Positions 18,101 through 25,729 are shown, counted from the first letter of the stretch. The stretch: DNA of 64,000 bases from JANQFV01 sp964468185 (GCA_964468185.1 CAYXTR010000001.1:1-64000), one strand, 5' to 3'. Translations and numbers: made by a program. The notes: a model not told the origin generated them from the letters alone.

Positions 18101-18314
18101 ACTCGGCTTGACTGAGGATAGCAATCAGCTCCGGATCCAAGCGGCCATCCGCGATTCCGTCGCCCGATAGCAGCGCCTCGATTGCCTCACGGAGCGAGTC
18201 TTCGCCAGCACGTGCCTGATGCATTGCCCACGCGCCGACACAGAGTACCGCTGCCATACACAGGCACTTTGCCTGACTTCGGGCCCGATTGCGATTTCTC
18301 GAAACATAGAACAT
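12138..18314 (-). CDS. Giant secreted protein with DUF11-like repeated domains
   Basis: A 2058-residue predicted exported protein. The basic start and hydrophobic stretch (AAVLCVGAWAMHQARA) form a signal peptide cleaved near ARA. Residues about 460-1700 hold a series of beta-sandwich-like units with recurring openings such as ELTVSNHGNVPLDV, VTKQVVCLTECG and YTVYNTGDVPLTNV. These resemble the DUF11 / conserved-repeat family of bacterial surface proteins. The units are rich in paired cysteines. The last ~350 residues (from CPSTKAKFWIWNENE) form a distinct domain with WDERYLSQWTIG. The frame extends 21 codons upstream, but the chosen ATG has AAGGAG six bases before it and directly precedes the signal peptide. 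A structural or adhesive envelope role is inferred; no catalytic motif is visible. Confidence 0.82.
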   Translation of the reverse strand: MFYVSRNRNRARSQAKCLCMAAVLCVGAWAMHQARAGEDSLREAIEALLSGDGIADGRLDPELIAILSQAEYTVQDIDPNAEGWLGVIGFGPTQARVTQVRPWPMTGAGVAVIRTDVLQSEGLPGPDGFRDAAISDTSLPDFCGQDDGEQLCDWNALGGGYGEGFNVDFSVLRSCYNVGQLVAIYLPDSDGLLPDPDNPIAGIVDDSILYVGLDIANGESRTVQGPGTPSRNVDVRLMPDIDSNPGTWQNNGLPVLYSFDPPVFPTIVPYDTDGDGHPNTLTRFLNLPGIGNYDVKWFDTPNPQEVYGVRILLCQEDQISPVPDTGFQEVYLNATGPDTLDLFWQVFDGGPPLDDSLVETAPPFGVTSWPDNPAATIFESIAARGEDGEFNDDVEFLFKEVDSWVWQYYHDLNGEPYEVSRLRLATGGIFTTSDSTPEGSAEDFASVQWFLPIPDIEVKKRIRCQDEVSSTAWREPSDTTPIPVLDAVGGAVVDFELTVSNHGNVPLDVSVLDEVASLCGDATITPITAAITDGGNGIVNTEATGDDIQVFPLGATLPAPDPDTPFPLVIILPGENGAIDTTPAGDDKQLTSLINPALRVTLARAGDYVIDGGNNIATSQIDPTDPDGDDVQVVPFGTPVPPGAIIIGPGPNGVIDASTTVGGDDVVSSGMGQIPPQNADALGFASDFFVDFLPSIDTDNDPNDAVLLGPLNPIDVCNDIDGDQVRIFFRAVVTVDEQFCNECEGGLVDIENHVTVFGEYTEPTPTITVFDTDNVVPDTIREVAQDFDDNVVAINVLCRNVDFEKTVALCDDCGDPEGCNEFVDNLTIPAGAFGEPEEPICIRYRYQVFNYGEVDEEVLITDEDLCEDVNNTTGVSFVPGECEVCPSGVTITVPKAVGGTPGEASVYCMIEIETSDDLAAFLAVDDNAPAQCPDDPPGESNPYCYTNCGLMSATATNLGDICIPETLGSIDLDDDATVCTVECELTVTKQVVCLTECGPNGELIGDYEGTIEVIPGSCVRFKIEIENTSDPQFSDSCGACELTLADEMATQPGQITFQDNVVFTLYRNGNPITCSTPAGFNVNGTPFDWDPGACGGTEYFEIGDVLEITFDARIPDTADPALDASNAVTQLNGTTPCEPPPNCCGPAFTVVGLPEAIVTLDILPFDIECTKEWSVLWDADADCEPGPDPEGYIDYSNNIDLGTADGGEAIVFPAILCQRVTVDNVGDVDANVTLTEQDLINAVNTTPGVSFVDEDACEIGDTKLVTAGDSETWDCCIRVETAAAMRDLATNDGGTNSGIFETKAEVSGEPTGVCPGNGDEAECEAEITPPPECSLNVTKEVFCIECPNGNIIDPPPGGDTMEAAPNACVRFVVTVQNTSGTVKIPRIKVDDLMTPNLGFTACSALLGATDATTCICDQGFNTNGVQREFTFGACRPFPGNPWISPGEALTISFDLTLGEVDILNEVTVEAYAEACAPPPPLEDESCAEADAEAEVEVLLPEIDCDKTISVDNNDDGSIEYGPSSSILLDDTTVSFPMRLIYTYTVYNTGDVPLTNVVLCDDTLVNQALMAGATVGPCDLCTGACDGTNDTCLTLPDIPLSGSETATCEILIPDEAALIAFVGGEGETYENIAVVTADGDYTGTEVCDSGPGPDPLETECDARITYNPEGCPSTKAKFWIWNENEVLFSGTERCVIAWDERYLSQWTIGAIPGAPDPPNNFLNTWLQTNLGHARLDGMESTLCPDSVDMPILAVLSQVIEFGGEPPQYAYSGANVQGAGQEAGQLTMLDLEDPMPANLDDGEQAGEPLGGDDRELPVSGGNAELPSLPDPPPAPDRVDATTKGSLLVFPKIELKWDAQGNLIQDTFITLNNDFTSGVQIKLFFVAHPLDPEVDCQFWVDNDIMLTENEPTYWSVRTGLPKGVSPFTVISDAMHPDPDPRNPGGLRMHGWVVAWAVDGNFQEIRWNHLYGGATIVRYDHGDAWEYSAAAFRGLIGDETGDLLLEPYGQLDLDGDEYDWMPSMLMFDFYAPDAVLISKDGRQIRVLDSDLAIWLGINNLTD

Positions 18315-18738
18315 GTCCCACTCCTTTAAGCTCTCCGCGCCAGGACCCGCATGACGGGTCGCGCGGCGGTGACCCAAGAATTCCGGCCCAGATCACAGGG
18401 AGGCAGCCCCCAGAAAGCCTGCCTCAATCCGACGGAGGGCTATCTCCTGGTAGCTCCTTCCCTCCCAGACGGCATAAGCCGATACAAAACCGCGTGGCCG
18501 CCTGACTACAGTCATCGCCTATGCCGATAATCTTCAAGAGCGGCCCGTCCGAAAATGTTCCAATGGGTACTATACTCAGACGTACGCGCTCCCGCAAGCC
18601 GATTTGTCGTTAATCCGCGAAATCTTTACCGGAACGAGGTGTCGTGGCGTCCGATAATGTCGCCATCAATATGCGCAGTTATTGGGCGTAGTGGCGCGGA
18701 AAGTACCCCTGAGGATCGAGATGCGAACCAATGCGAAC
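18315..18738. other. Intergenic region upstream of the DUF11-like giant
   Basis: These 424 bases hold no supportable gene. A tandem duplication of the 10-mer ATGCGAACCA lies at 18721-18740 next to the neighbouring terminator. I could not pick out a convincing promoter by eye, although the promoter of the minus-strand giant must lie here. Confidence 0.5.
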
Positions 18739-18774
18739 CAAAAAAAACGCCGTCCGCTCCCAGGCGGACGGCGT
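18739..18774 (-). terminator. Strong terminator of the PKD-domain gene
   Basis: An 11-bp perfect inverted repeat (18747-18757 and 18764-18774, ACGCCGTCCGC / GCGGACGGCGT) reads into a run of eight or more T on the minus strand. It is 38 bases past the stop of the minus-strand gene at 18812. Confidence 0.88.
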
Positions 18775-18811
18775 GCGGGCCCGATCAAGTGAGTCTTCCG
18801 TGCGACCTTGG

Positions 18812-20593
18812 CTACTCGGCCGCCTCGATGGCGAAGCTAGACACGCCGCACGACTCGCGGGGCAACATCAGGATGGGCGAGACTCCGCAGAAGACGATGG
18901 CCGGTTTTCCCGCGCTTCCGCCGACGGTCACGGATTGCATTAGGTACACGTCGTCGACTGCGTTGATGCAGTACTTGCGAATCTTATGGGGATAGAGCGT
19001 GTTACCGAAGAGACGAGAGCCACAGAGCGCGAAAGATCGACAGTCAGTGTCATGGACCATCCACGAGTCGTGTGATTCTGCATCCATGATGGCCACCCCA
19101 CCGCGAAATCCAATCACCCAGAAGTCGTTGCCAAGTGCAAGACTGCTCACGGCCCAGGAACCGGTCGGGATATCGATCACCTCTGCTGCTGGCGTTGGGT
19201 CGTCGGGTGGATACATCGCAAATACAGATACCACGCCGACACCGCCGCACATGAGCTGATCCTCGAACGCCCCGATTTCCGTCACAGCGAAACCGGGACT
19301 TAACTCGCGAATGGGTGCTGGATTGGGCTGCGCTAGGAGCGTCGCGAGTTCGTACTCGCTGACGATGTAGTCATGGCCGTAGGCGCCGGCACTGACACAC
19401 ACATGCGTTTCACCAGCGACCGAAAGCAAGGTAACACCACCAACCGAGAGATCCGGGAACGTTAGCTGCTGAAGCAACTCCGGATTCAACTCAGGTGATC
19501 CTGGCACAACTTCCCACGCCTCCAGACCCAGAGGGCCTCGAGCCGCAAGAAGCACAACCGTTCCATCGTCCTGTTCACTCGCTGCTAGGTCACAAATTCC
19601 CGGTACCGATTCGACGTACGTTCTAACCAACGTATCGGGAAAACCCGGGTCGCTCGCCGCTACACCGACGATCTTCCCACAGCTCGTTGACATCCAGAGG
19701 TACTCCCCCGCATGTGCCGTGCGAGTGCAAGCAAAGGTTCCGGTCGTGCCAGATTGCCCGATAAGGTCCAGGCTCGACTGCACAGCCAGAGCCACCGGTC
19801 CATACTGCGCCATCTCCGTGTAGTCGGTGTTGTAGACCGTCAGGGTCACGGTCAGGTCTTCGTTACACTGGCGCATCTCGACGGCGTTCGATCCGTAGGT
19901 GCCGTCGCCGAAGTCCCACATGTAGAGCCCGATGGCGCCGGTTGAGAAGCTGGCGTCGAACTTCAGACGGAGGCCCAGTTCGACCGGGGCATCATCATTC
20001 GGCAGGACGACCTCTTCCCAGGTTTCCTCGCCGGTGGCCGGGTCGACGTACACAAGCTGATATACCTTGAACTCGGCACTCAGCGGTTCGCCGCTCGGGT
20101 CCAGCACGTCGACGTACACCACATCTTCCACGCTCCAGGCGCCAGCATCATCCTGCACGGACAGGTAGACAGGCTGGGCATCGCCGATCTCGTAAAAAGT
20201 GTGGAGCACCATGTCGTGCTCGGGGCCTTCCACCGTCGAGTCGGTGTCCGGGAAATGCCAGCGGTAATTCACGACTGCGCCGTCGTTGTCATACGACGAC
20301 GCGCCGGAGAACACTACCGGCTGGCCCGGGTAGACCGGCGAGGCAAGGAGCTCGGCCTCTGCGATCGGCGGCAGATTGCCGGCCGGCACATCGAGACCAT
20401 CGGTGATCGAGATGCCGACCAGGGCTTCGACACATTCGAGCCAGTTCAACTCACTACGCGTCGGCTCGAGCTCAGGACCATCGGCGAAAACAGGGGTGGT
20501 GACGATGAGGGCGCACGCGCATACGAGGATGGCATTCCCCAGGCGGCGCATAGCTACACGGGGCCTGTTGGCCAAGCGACGTTCGCTTGACAT
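18812..20593 (-). CDS. Secreted PKD-domain protein with propeller-like C-terminal half
   Basis: A 593-residue exported protein. The N terminus (ILVCACALIVTTPVFA) is a signal peptide. Residues about 50-150 form a PKD-type domain (PVVFSGASSYDNDGAVVNYRWHF..., ending YLSVQDDAGAWS), a beta-sandwich common in surface glycoproteins. A second PKD-like stretch (LKFDASFSTGAIGLYMWDFG) follows. The C-terminal half has irregular repeated strands (VVLLAARGPLGLEAWEV, WVIGFRGGVAIMDA) resembling a beta-propeller. The frame is open 100 codons upstream without a signal peptide. I chose the ATG preceded by GAGGGAGAG, which lies partly inside a CCCTCG / CGAGGG hairpin (20604-20618) that could mask the ribosome-binding site. 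Function unknown. Confidence 0.75.
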   Translation of the reverse strand: MSSERRLANRPRVAMRRLGNAILVCACALIVTTPVFADGPELEPTRSELNWLECVEALVGISITDGLDVPAGNLPPIAEAELLASPVYPGQPVVFSGASSYDNDGAVVNYRWHFPDTDSTVEGPEHDMVLHTFYEIGDAQPVYLSVQDDAGAWSVEDVVYVDVLDPSGEPLSAEFKVYQLVYVDPATGEETWEEVVLPNDDAPVELGLRLKFDASFSTGAIGLYMWDFGDGTYGSNAVEMRQCNEDLTVTLTVYNTDYTEMAQYGPVALAVQSSLDLIGQSGTTGTFACTRTAHAGEYLWMSTSCGKIVGVAASDPGFPDTLVRTYVESVPGICDLAASEQDDGTVVLLAARGPLGLEAWEVVPGSPELNPELLQQLTFPDLSVGGVTLLSVAGETHVCVSAGAYGHDYIVSEYELATLLAQPNPAPIRELSPGFAVTEIGAFEDQLMCGGVGVVSVFAMYPPDDPTPAAEVIDIPTGSWAVSSLALGNDFWVIGFRGGVAIMDAESHDSWMVHDTDCRSFALCGSRLFGNTLYPHKIRKYCINAVDDVYLMQSVTVGGSAGKPAIVFCGVSPILMLPRESCGVSSFAIEAAE

Positions 20594-21237
20594 GCTTCTC
20601 TCTCCCTCGAAACGAGGGTCTCGAGCACAGCGGCTCAACACCCAGTTCGAATGGGCTGAGGGGTACAGGCTCTCTTTCCCCTGCCAGAGCCTCGTTCCGA
20701 ACACGGGTCTGCTGGCAGGCCCGGTCCGTATGTTAGCGTTTTCGGACGTGGAATGATAGCCCTCCCGGGCCGTTTCATGTCCGAAACATATCTCCTGGCG
20801 ACCGGCTCCGTGTAGCCCCTCCAGACTAACGGATATCCAGCGCCAGATGTTAGTCTGCAAATGATCGGGATGGATAGCTAGGAAATCTTCCAACTTTCGT
20901 AGCTGACCAGAGAAGGACTTTCGCAGCCCCCACTGAAAAGCTGGGCAATTTCCCCGCGGCGACCCAGCGCCTTCCGCCGCTTAGTCATATCATCGGCGTT
21001 CCCAGGTGGGTGGTTCAACATTGAGACAATATTGGAACGGAAACGGCGCAGGTGCTTTTCCGTGAACGGTTTACAAGCTCGGGAGCGCGATCGGAATTGC
21101 GGCTTTTCTGGTCCGGGTTCAGCCGGTTCCGCGCGGGTCCGAGTGCACTTGGTCAACCTGCTTTCAAACCCGGAGGGCGTGCGACGCGCACTGCGGTGCT
21201 ATGCGTTGGGACCGGCGTTCCGTAGAATCCAGGCGTC
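20594..21237. other. 644-base divergent intergenic region with inverted repeats
   Basis: This region separates the minus-strand PKD gene from the plus-strand sugar kinase and should hold both promoters. I see an 8-bp inverted repeat AGACTAAC (20823-20830) / GTTAGTCT (20849-20856) and an 8-bp repeat TTTCGGAC (20740-20747) / GTCCGAAA (20779-20786). Either could be an operator or an RNA stem. A 92-codon minus frame at 20878-21156 has no recognisable features and I do not call it. Confidence 0.45.
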
Positions 21238-22161
21238 ATGTCAACTCAACCTGAACGTGCCGACGAGAGTTCCCCTGTGTTAGTAGGTATAGGAGAGTTG
21301 CTGTGGGATTGCTTCGAGGATGGCCGCCGGCCGGGCGGTGCGCCGGCGAACGTGGCGTACCACGCGAATCAGTTGGGTTTGTGCGGGTTGGTGGCCTCGC
21401 GGGTGGGGACCGATAACCTTGGCGAAGAACTCAGCGCCTTTCTTCGCGCGCAGGGATTGGACACGCGGCTGATTCAGCGTGACCCCGGTCACGCGACGAG
21501 TACCGTCGACGTGCATCACGCCCGCACCGGACCAGCGTACACCATCCATGAAGACGTCGCGTGGGATTACCTGGATATGCCTGCGGAGTTGGTGGCCACC
21601 ATCGACGGCTGTGCGGCGGTGTGTTTTGGGACGTTGGCACAGCGCAGCACGACCAGTCGGCTGACGATTCAGCAATGCGTGGAGCGCGCCCGACACGCCT
21701 GGCGGATCTATGACGTCAATCTGAGGCCCCCATTCTTTGATCGTGCGTGGATCGAACCGTCGCTCCGGCTGTGTCGCGTTGTGAAGTTGAATCATGAGGA
21801 ACTGCCGCAGATTGGCGAGTTGCTCGGGCTTGCCAGCGAGTCGCCGCCCGAGTTGGCCGCGGGCCTGCGGTCACAGTTCGACATTGAATTGGTGTGTGTG
21901 ACACGCGGCGGTGGCGGCTGCGCGCTGTACGCGGTTGATGAAACAGTGGATGTACCGGGCGCGCACGTAGTGGTGGCAGACACGGTCGGGGCAGGTGATG
22001 CGTTTACGGCGGCGCTCTCGGCGGGGTTGGTGTGGGGGTGGCCGCTGCACGCGATCGGACCATTCGCGAACGGGGTCGGGGGGCTGGTGGCGACGCGGCA
22101 GGGGGCCATGCCGGAAATTCGCGCGGAGTTGGCGGCGCTGGTTGCGAAGCATCGGCCGTAA
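21238..22161 (+). CDS. PfkB-family carbohydrate kinase (fructokinase-like)
   Basis: A 307-residue cytoplasmic ribokinase-family enzyme that should phosphorylate a sugar with ATP. The first PfkB signature is present as GGAPANVAYHANQLG (about 33-47). The second is DTVGAGDAF, with Asp254 as the expected catalytic base and GAG forming the anion hole. The opening GELLWDCFEDG is typical of fructokinase-type members, and the length is normal. The substrate cannot be fixed from sequence. The ribosome-binding site is weak (AGGCGTC right before ATG). The gene stands alone, and the next gene is convergent. Confidence 0.85.
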   Translation: MSTQPERADESSPVLVGIGELLWDCFEDGRRPGGAPANVAYHANQLGLCGLVASRVGTDNLGEELSAFLRAQGLDTRLIQRDPGHATSTVDVHHARTGPAYTIHEDVAWDYLDMPAELVATIDGCAAVCFGTLAQRSTTSRLTIQQCVERARHAWRIYDVNLRPPFFDRAWIEPSLRLCRVVKLNHEELPQIGELLGLASESPPELAAGLRSQFDIELVCVTRGGGGCALYAVDETVDVPGAHVVVADTVGAGDAFTAALSAGLVWGWPLHAIGPFANGVGGLVATRQGAMPEIRAELAALVAKHRP

Positions 22162-22225
22162 TCGCGCGCTGATGGTTGTCGAGGCGTAAAGGGGTTGCTG
22201 GGCAAAGAAGAGCGCGGAATTCTCG

Positions 22226-22762
22226 TCAGGGGATGTCGTAGCGATTGAACGCCGCGCGCTGGTCGAAGGGGAGCTTTTCCTTCTGTTGCCAGGACTCGGC
22301 CGGCACGCCAACTGGAAGCAGGACGCGAACAACCTTGGTTGGTGGGAGGCCGAGCAGCTTGCCGATCTGTTCGGCGTGGTTCTGGACGCGGAGCCAGCCA
22401 TCGATCCAGACGGAGGCGTAGCCGAGCGCGGTGATGGCGAGGAGGATATTCTCGACGGCGGCGGCGCAATCTTCGACCTGGAAGTCGTGGCCTTCATAGA
22501 TCGGGGTGGGATCGCGGTCGACGATGCACGCGATGAAGGCGGGGGCTTGCTGAACGGCTACATTGGTCGGGTGGAGCTGGCCGATCTGGCGCGTGAGGCT
22601 GGTGTCGTCGACGATAACGAAGGTGGTGGTTTGTCCGTTCTTACCGGAAGGCGCCTGTATGCCGGCCTGAACGATGGTCTGGAGGTGGTCGCGGTGAACG
22701 GGCTGGTCCTGATAGGGTCCGCGGTAGCTATGGCGTTTCGCGATGGTCTCGAACAGGTCCAT
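22226..22762 (-). CDS. Nitroreductase-family FMN oxidoreductase
   Basis: A 178-residue flavoprotein of the nitroreductase superfamily. The N terminus has the usual ETIAKRHSYRGPY...PVHRDHLQTIVQAGIQAPSGKN pattern that binds the FMN phosphate. The C-terminal part has ENILLAITALGYASVWIDG and LGLPPTKVVRVLLPVG, matching the family's ALGLGSxW and LGIPE...G motifs. Its physiological substrate is unknown; relatives reduce quinones, nitro compounds or enones using NAD(P)H. The frame is open 72 codons upstream, but this ATG starts exactly at the domain and has GAAAGG six bases before it. Confidence 0.82.
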   Translation of the reverse strand: MDLFETIAKRHSYRGPYQDQPVHRDHLQTIVQAGIQAPSGKNGQTTTFVIVDDTSLTRQIGQLHPTNVAVQQAPAFIACIVDRDPTPIYEGHDFQVEDCAAAVENILLAITALGYASVWIDGWLRVQNHAEQIGKLLGLPPTKVVRVLLPVGVPAESWQQKEKLPFDQRAAFNRYDIP

Positions 22763-22871
22763 GGTGCGCCTTTCGATTGCCGTGGCACGTAAAGGGCTTG
22801 TAGCTGGTCGATCGTGCCAGTGCGTGCAGCATATGCGGAAAAGCGCGACGCGTGGAGTGTGACGTGGGGCG

Positions 22872-23234
22872 TCAGGTGAGGAAGGGCGGTGTAGACGTTT
22901 CGACACCCACTTCGTACTGAGAGGCGAGGGTGCGTCGGCAGTGGACGACCGTGCCGCAGAGAAAGAGTGGATCACCATCAGGGTGGGGCAGGAGCGTTTC
23001 GATCCAGGTCCCGAGCGGAACCTCGGTGGCCAGTTGCAGCGACACGCCGCCGTCGGAGATATTCAGCGTTTCACCGTTCACGGCGAGCGAGCGGCCGGTG
23101 TTGTCCACAAGCCGTACGCGGCAAGGGACGCGAAACGGCCGACGGCTTGTCGCGCGTTGCTGGGCGTTGCGCTGGCGAGCCGGGATTGCGGGGAGCGTGG
23201 CGGTATTCTTGGCGGCGGACTTGAGGGGTTTCAC
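22872..23234 (-). CDS. PilZ-domain protein, likely cyclic-di-GMP receptor
   Basis: A small protein of about 120 residues, nearly all PilZ domain. It shows the c-di-GMP binding pair: an Arg-rich RRPFRVPCRVR segment and, after the expected spacing, NISDGGVSL (D/N-x-S-x-x-G). Further strands (GTWIETLLPHPDGDPLFLCGTVVHC) fit the PilZ barrel. I prefer the GTG start because GGAG lies seven bases before it. An ATG 27 codons upstream (23315) has no visible ribosome-binding site. The output partner is unknown; PilZ proteins act in motility, adhesion or polysaccharide export. Confidence 0.75.
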   Translation of the reverse strand: MKPLKSAAKNTATLPAIPARQRNAQQRATSRRPFRVPCRVRLVDNTGRSLAVNGETLNISDGGVSLQLATEVPLGTWIETLLPHPDGDPLFLCGTVVHCRRTLASQYEVGVETSTPPFLT

Positions 23235-23530
23235 GGCGAATCTCCGCGTGTTGTTGCAGCAATGAACCGTGCCGGCGTGCGGGCCGTCGATCCGGTGTGT
23301 GCTGGTGATGGGCACAGTATTCTTATCGGGCGCGGATGAGGGCGCAGGTTAAGCGCGAGGTGCCCGAAATGGGGGCACGCGAAGTCGAGGGGGGGGTGCC
23401 TCGTACGGGCATACTCAGGCTGCAAGCTTGGCAGGAACGGTTCCGGTATTGCGGATCCTCTTATCGATCTTGAGAATTTTTTGAGAGCCAGCTTCACAGC
23501 TCGCTCTTTATCGGACAACACGGATTTTCC
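23235..23530. other. Region between the PilZ gene and the isc promoter
   Basis: About 300 bases between divergent genes. Part may be the 5' end of the PilZ gene if the upstream ATG at 23315 is used. An AT-rich patch (GAGAATTTTTTGAGAG) near 23472-23487 lies about 50 bases upstream of the isc -35 box and could be an UP-type element. Nothing else stands out. Confidence 0.35.
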
Positions 23531-23562
23531 GGTTTGAAACCGCACCTCTGTGATGCTATATT
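23531..23562 (+). promoter_or_regulatory. Promoter and operator-like palindrome of the isc operon
   Basis: TTGAAA (23534-23539) and TATATT (23557-23562) are separated by exactly 17 bases, placing transcription start near 23569, about 19 bases before the Rrf2 ATG. The -35 box lies inside GGTTT-G-AAACC (23531-23541), a perfect short palindrome. Since Rrf2/IscR regulators often repress their own operon, this is a plausible autoregulatory site (inference). Confidence 0.6.
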
Positions 23563-23587
23563 CGTAATGATTGGGAGGACAAAGGAT

Positions 23588-24043
23588 ATGTTAACACTTA
23601 CGAGAAAGACTGAGTACGCCCTTATCGCCATGTGTCATCTGGCCCGTGTGGGTCAGAACGTGGTCAGTGCACGAGACATCGCCGAGGAGCATCATGTGCC
23701 GCTCCCGCTGCTCATGAACGTGTTGAAGAAACTGAACCGAACGGGTTATATCAATTCCGTGCGCGGTGCCAGAGGTGGTTACGTGCTGGTTGCGAAGCCG
23801 GAAGAGCTGACGCTGGCGAAGTTGATAGAGGCGGTGGAAGGGCCAGTGCACCTGACGCGGTGCACGAATCCTGACAGTGCGGGTCGCAAGTGCGATTTGA
23901 CACACTGCTGTCCCGTGCGGGATTCGCTGGTCAAAGTGCATCACAAATTGCGTCACTTTCTCGCGGACATCACGCTGGCGGAGCTGGCGTTCGGTCAAGC
24001 TGAGCGGGCGACGCTGGATAGTCCAAGGATGATGGCAGAATGA
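23588..24043 (+). CDS. iscR: Rrf2-family iron-sulfur regulator (IscR-like)
   Basis: A 151-residue winged-helix regulator. The N terminus LTRKTEYALIAMCHLAR is the Rrf2 hallmark, followed by the recognition-helix region VPLPLLMNVLKKLNRTGYINSVRGARGGYVL. The cluster-binding segment has Cys92, Cys102, Cys107 and Cys108 (C-x9-C-x4-CC). This differs from the C-x5-C-x5-C of E. coli IscR, so the ligand set may be different. It heads the ISC operon, overlaps iscS by four bases (ATGA), and sits behind a good promoter with a palindrome, so it probably senses cluster supply and represses the operon. The ribosome-binding site is GGGAGG, nine bases before ATG. The gene name is by context and similarity. Confidence 0.85.
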   Translation: MLTLTRKTEYALIAMCHLARVGQNVVSARDIAEEHHVPLPLLMNVLKKLNRTGYINSVRGARGGYVLVAKPEELTLAKLIEAVEGPVHLTRCTNPDSAGRKCDLTHCCPVRDSLVKVHHKLRHFLADITLAELAFGQAERATLDSPRMMAE

Positions 24044-25248
24044 GAGTGTATCTCGACAACAACGCGACGACGCCGGTCGATCCGCAGGTTCTGGAAGCGA
24101 TGCTGCCGTACTTTACGGAGAAGTTCGGCAACGCCGCCTCGCGCAGTCACAGCTTCGGGTGGGAAGCTGAGGAGGGGGTTGAGCACGCGCGGCAGCAGAT
24201 CGCGAGCGTGATCAACGCGGATCCGAAGGAGATCGTGTTTACGAGTGGTGCGACGGAAAGCGACAACATTGCGCTGAAGGGCGTCGCCGCGATGTATGCT
24301 GACCAGGGCAAGCACATCATCACGCAAGTGACTGAGCACAAGGCTGTGATTGACCCGGCCAAGTACCTGGAGCAGCAGGGGTACCGGGTCACGTTCCTGC
24401 CGGTGGACAAGCACGGCTTGATCGACCTGGACCAGCTCAAGGACGCGCTACGCGATGACACGATTCTCGTGTCAATCATGCATGGCAACAACGAGATCGG
24501 CACGCTTCAGCGGGTGGCGGAGATCGGCCAGCTCTGCAAGGAGAAGGGCGTCCTGTTTCATACGGACGCGTGCCAGACGTTCGGCAAGGTGCCGATCGAC
24601 GTGCAGGAAATGGGGATCGACCTGCTCTCGTGCAGCGCCCACAAGATCTATGGCCCGAAGGGCGTGGGGGCGCTTTACGCTCGACGGCGCCGTCCGCGCG
24701 TGCGTTGTGAGCCGGTGATTCATGGCGGCGGACACGAGCGCGGCATGCGCAGCGGGACGCTGAATGTGCCGTTGATTGTCGGGTTCGGCCAGGCGGCGGA
24801 ACTGTGCCAGACGCACATGGAGGCGGAAAGCAAGCGGCTGAGTCTGCTGCGGGATCGGCTGCGGGATGGCATTCTGTCGCAGCTTGACGAGGTCGCGGTA
24901 AACGGTCATCCCGTCGATCGCACGCCGACGAACATGAACATCTCGTTTGCGTACGTGGAGGGGGAGAGCCTGATGATGGGCTTTAATGACCTGGCGGTGT
25001 CCAGCGGGTCCGCGTGCACGAGTGCATCGCTGGAGCCCAGCTATGTGCTGAAAGCCTTGGGGGTGGGCGACGAGCTAGCGCACAGCAGCATCCGTTTTTC
25101 GGTGGGCCGCTTCAACACGGAGGAAGAGATCGACCATGCGATCAAGCGGGTCGTGGAGACCGTAAACAAGCTCCGCGAGATGAGTCCGCTGTATGAACTG
25201 GCCAAGGAGGGTGTGGACCTGAGCAAGGTCGAGTGGACGGCGCACTAG
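24040..25248 (+). CDS. iscS: Cysteine desulfurase IscS
   Basis: A 402-residue PLP enzyme that takes sulfur from L-cysteine as a persulfide and passes it to IscU. It has VYLDNNATTPVDP at the start, FTSGATESDN, TEHKAV, the Schiff-base lysine Lys202 in SCSAHKIYGPKG, and the sulfur-carrying Cys326 in SSGSACTSASLEPSYVLKALG. The long active-site loop and the full length match the group I (IscS/NifS) class rather than SufS. It overlaps the regulator gene by ATGA and precedes iscU. Confidence 0.95.
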   Translation: MRVYLDNNATTPVDPQVLEAMLPYFTEKFGNAASRSHSFGWEAEEGVEHARQQIASVINADPKEIVFTSGATESDNIALKGVAAMYADQGKHIITQVTEHKAVIDPAKYLEQQGYRVTFLPVDKHGLIDLDQLKDALRDDTILVSIMHGNNEIGTLQRVAEIGQLCKEKGVLFHTDACQTFGKVPIDVQEMGIDLLSCSAHKIYGPKGVGALYARRRRPRVRCEPVIHGGGHERGMRSGTLNVPLIVGFGQAAELCQTHMEAESKRLSLLRDRLRDGILSQLDEVAVNGHPVDRTPTNMNISFAYVEGESLMMGFNDLAVSSGSACTSASLEPSYVLKALGVGDELAHSSIRFSVGRFNTEEEIDHAIKRVVETVNKLREMSPLYELAKEGVDLSKVEWTAH

Positions 25249-25315
25249 ACGAGTCGTGCCGCGGCCGGCCGGCGGCGGTGCGACGTATAATCGACAATGA
25301 GAAGGAGTACGACTC

Positions 25316-25729
25316 ATGGCATATAGCGAAAAGGTTCTCGATCATTACACGAACCCGCGGAATGTGGGTTCGCTCGACCGGAGCGCCGAGAATGTCGGTA
25401 CCGGCATCGTCGGCGCGCCGGAATGCGGCGACGTCATGAAGCTTCAGATCCAGGTCGACGAGAACGACAACATCATCGATGCGAAGTTCAAGACGTTCGG
25501 CTGCGGGTCGGCGATCGCGTCGAGCTCACTGGCGACCGAATGGGTGAAGGGCAAACCCCTCGACGCGGCGCTCGACATCAAGAACACGGAAATCGTGAAG
25601 GAGCTGGCCCTGCCACCCGTGAAGATTCACTGCAGCGTGCTGGCCGAGGATGCGATTCGGGCGGCAGTGGCGGATCTGAAGGCCAAGCGCTCCGCAGGTA
25701 AGCAGGACTCGGCGGTAGCGGCCAAATAG
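25316..25729 (+). CDS. iscU: Iron-sulfur scaffold IscU
   Basis: A 137-residue scaffold on which [2Fe-2S] clusters are built. The assembly residues are all present and, remarkably, have the same numbers as in E. coli IscU: Cys37 and Asp39 (GAPECGDVM), Cys63 (FGCGSAIASSS), His105 and Cys106 (KIHCSVLAEDAI). The HscA-recognition motif LPPVK is at 99-103. That makes it a true ISC-type scaffold rather than SufU or a NifU domain. AAGGAG lies eight bases before ATG. A TATAAT at 25286-25291 might add an internal promoter, but no -35 box is evident. Confidence 0.95.
   Translation: MAYSEKVLDHYTNPRNVGSLDRSAENVGTGIVGAPECGDVMKLQIQVDENDNIIDAKFKTFGCGSAIASSSLATEWVKGKPLDAALDIKNTEIVKELALPPVKIHCSVLAEDAIRAAVADLKAKRSAGKQDSAVAAK

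Noticed and set aside
18721..18740. Tandem 10-mer ATGCGAACCA twice
   Set aside because: Only two copies next to a terminator; likely a chance slip duplication with no evident role.
20878..21156. 92-codon minus-strand frame in the divergent intergenic region
   Set aside because: Basic low-information peptide, no ribosome-binding site, no family features.
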